In this document: positions 63,053-64,000 of the stretch, piece by piece
How the letters are laid out: each line of letters starts with the position of its first letter
How positions within the stretch are numbered: position 1 is the stretch's first letter
Assembly: GCF_014698015.1 (NCBI RefSeq)
Contig: NZ_JACXBS010000001.1
Span: 62,001 to 126,000 of the forward strand
DNA length: 64,000 bases
Direction: 5' to 3'
DNA from: Kocuria sp. cx-455
GTDB taxonomy: Bacteria; Actinomycetota; Actinomycetes; Actinomycetales; Micrococcaceae
Notes under the pieces: generated by a model
The model's database searches: none
Told to the model about the DNA's origin: nothing
What the model saw: the letters and a program-made list of their open reading frames with translations, nothing else
Made by a program: the position numbers and the translations under genes

Positions 63053-64000
63053 GTGGTGCAACAAGAAATAATCCTCCCGACCGTGACGAGCCATGACGAG
63101 CTCATCGGCGCCATGAAACGGCGGCTGGCTCAGGATGATCGTGTCTGCACGGCCGATCGCGAGATCTTTCTGCGCCGACTCAGTGCCCGTGCCGGTCAAC
63201 TCGTGAGCGGACTGCGCGCCGTTTACGGGCATCGCGCGGACTTCTGGAACCTGGTGGCCGCTAGTGTACTCACCGCGTGGGATTCTTACGCGCAGCGTCC
63301 GGTCGATCTCAAGACCCTGGATCGGGACCGGGAGGCGGAGCCGTCCTGGTTCCTGTCCCGGCAGGCCGTGGGCGGCGTCTGCTATGTAGACCGTTACGCC
63401 GGGGACATCGCCCGATTGCGTGAGCGCATCCCGTACTTCAAGGAATTGGGGCTCACTTACCTGCACCTGATGCCGTTGTACGAAGCCCCCGAGGGCAATT
63501 CTGACGGCGGCTACGCCGTGTCCTCCTATCGGCGTGTGGATCCGAGCCTGGGCACCATGCACGACCTGGCGGAACTCGCGAAAGACCTGCGTGCGGAGGG
63601 CATAGCCCTGGTGCTGGACTTCGTTTTCAACCACACCTCCAACGAACACGAATGGGCCAAGGCCGCCGCGGCGGGGGACCCGTTCTACGAGCAGTTCTAC
63701 TGGATTTATCCGAACCGCACCGTACCCGCCCAGTTCGAGGAAACCGCCCGCGAGATCTTCCCTGATGACCATCCGGGGGTGTTCACCCGAGTGGATGCGA
63801 CCCCCGCCGGCCGCGCCGCCAGTGGTTCGGAGGAGGATCCCCGCTGGGTGTGGACCACGTTCCACCGTTTTCAGTGGGATCTGAATTATTCCAATCCCGC
63901 GGTGTTCCGGGCCATGGCGTCCGAAATGCTGTTCCTGGCCAATCAGGGTGCGCAGGTGTTGCGGCTGGATGCGGTGGCGTTCATCTGGAAACAGTTGGGG
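63053..64000 (+). CDS. Amylosucrase-like GH13 enzyme, N-terminal part (runs off right edge)
   Basis: The first 316 codons of a glycoside hydrolase family 13 enzyme. The N-terminal helical domain (about 1-95; FLRRLSARAGQL) and the start of the barrel, with the GGYAVSSYRRVDPSLGTM segment, DFVFNHTSNEHEWA, FHRFQWDLNYSNPAVF and a stretch ending RLDAVAFIW, follow Neisseria amylosucrase closely. That enzyme makes alpha-glucan from sucrose and releases fructose. RLDAV contains the nucleophile Asp. Two adjacent GTGs at 63053 and 63056 follow GAGGAGA; the first is listed. Trehalose synthase or sucrose hydrolase are alternatives, but the motifs favour the amylosucrase subfamily. Confidence 0.85.
   Translation, partial: MVQQEIILPTVTSHDELIGAMKRRLAQDDRVCTADREIFLRRLSARAGQLVSGLRAVYGHRADFWNLVAASVLTAWDSYAQRPVDLKTLDRDREAEPSWFLSRQAVGGVCYVDRYAGDIARLRERIPYFKELGLTYLHLMPLYEAPEGNSDGGYAVSSYRRVDPSLGTMHDLAELAKDLRAEGIALVLDFVFNHTSNEHEWAKAAAAGDPFYEQFYWIYPNRTVPAQFEETAREIFPDDHPGVFTRVDATPAGRAASGSEEDPRWVWTTFHRFQWDLNYSNPAVFRAMASEMLFLANQGAQVLRLDAVAFIWKQLG

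Overview
The window is an origin-of-replication neighbourhood of a high-GC actinobacterium. The gene order murJ - trxB - trxA - cwlM / parB - parA - rsmG - jag - yidC - yidD - rnpA - rpmH / dnaA - dnaN - recF - dciA - gyrB - gyrA - DUF3566 - tRNA-Ile - DLW-39 - tRNA-Ala is typical of Micrococcales. The ParB features, many GTG starts and mycoredoxin/SigR-type thiol biology fit Micrococcaceae or a close relative. The genus cannot be fixed from the sequence alone.

Layout. 1-7.0 kb: the start of a CCA-adding enzyme (cut by the left edge), a Nudix hydrolase, the lipid II flippase MurJ with a separate pseudokinase/discoidin membrane partner, thioredoxin reductase and thioredoxin behind a SigR/SigH-type promoter, and a CwlM-type amidase homologue with a degenerate active site. 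7.0-10.2 kb: parB and parA with seven parS sites, four of them inside coding sequence. 10.3-13.6 kb: the rsmG-jag-yidC-yidD-rnpA-rpmH block, read leftward. 13.6-16.2 kb: dnaA flanked by two spacers rich in DnaA boxes; the dnaA-dnaN spacer is the best oriC candidate. 16.2-25.2 kb: dnaN, recF, dciA, gyrB, gyrA, a DUF3566 membrane protein and two tRNAs. Neither tRNA gene encodes CCA, so both need the cca product.

25.2-64 kb is accessory or housekeeping content: a MerR/DUF2306 divergent pair, an atypical Nramp protein, cyclophilin, rhomboid protease, several MFS and APC transporters, an OmpR-type two-component system, an MDR dehydrogenase, a ThDP enzyme, a sugar porter with a ROK regulator, a mycoredoxin/AhpD-like pair, PAP2, a USP/APC pair, a POT peptide transporter, an aldo/keto reductase, a DOPA-dioxygenase-like/MarR divergent pair, an ABC exporter, DUF421, a four-gene osmoprotectant ABC importer and the start of an amylosucrase.

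Points that stand out: parS palindromes read as V-S/P-R-E-T inside ParB and ParA; a perfect parS nested in a 34-bp terminator-like palindrome; an isolated parS near 46.7 kb; two extra DnaA-box clusters outside oriC (30.6 and 62.7 kb); two GGAAT-N18/19-GTT promoters joining trxB and mycoredoxin in one predicted thiol-stress regulon; and CwlM and MviN relatives that look like regulatory rather than catalytic proteins. I saw no CRISPR array, insertion sequence, prophage or rRNA operon.
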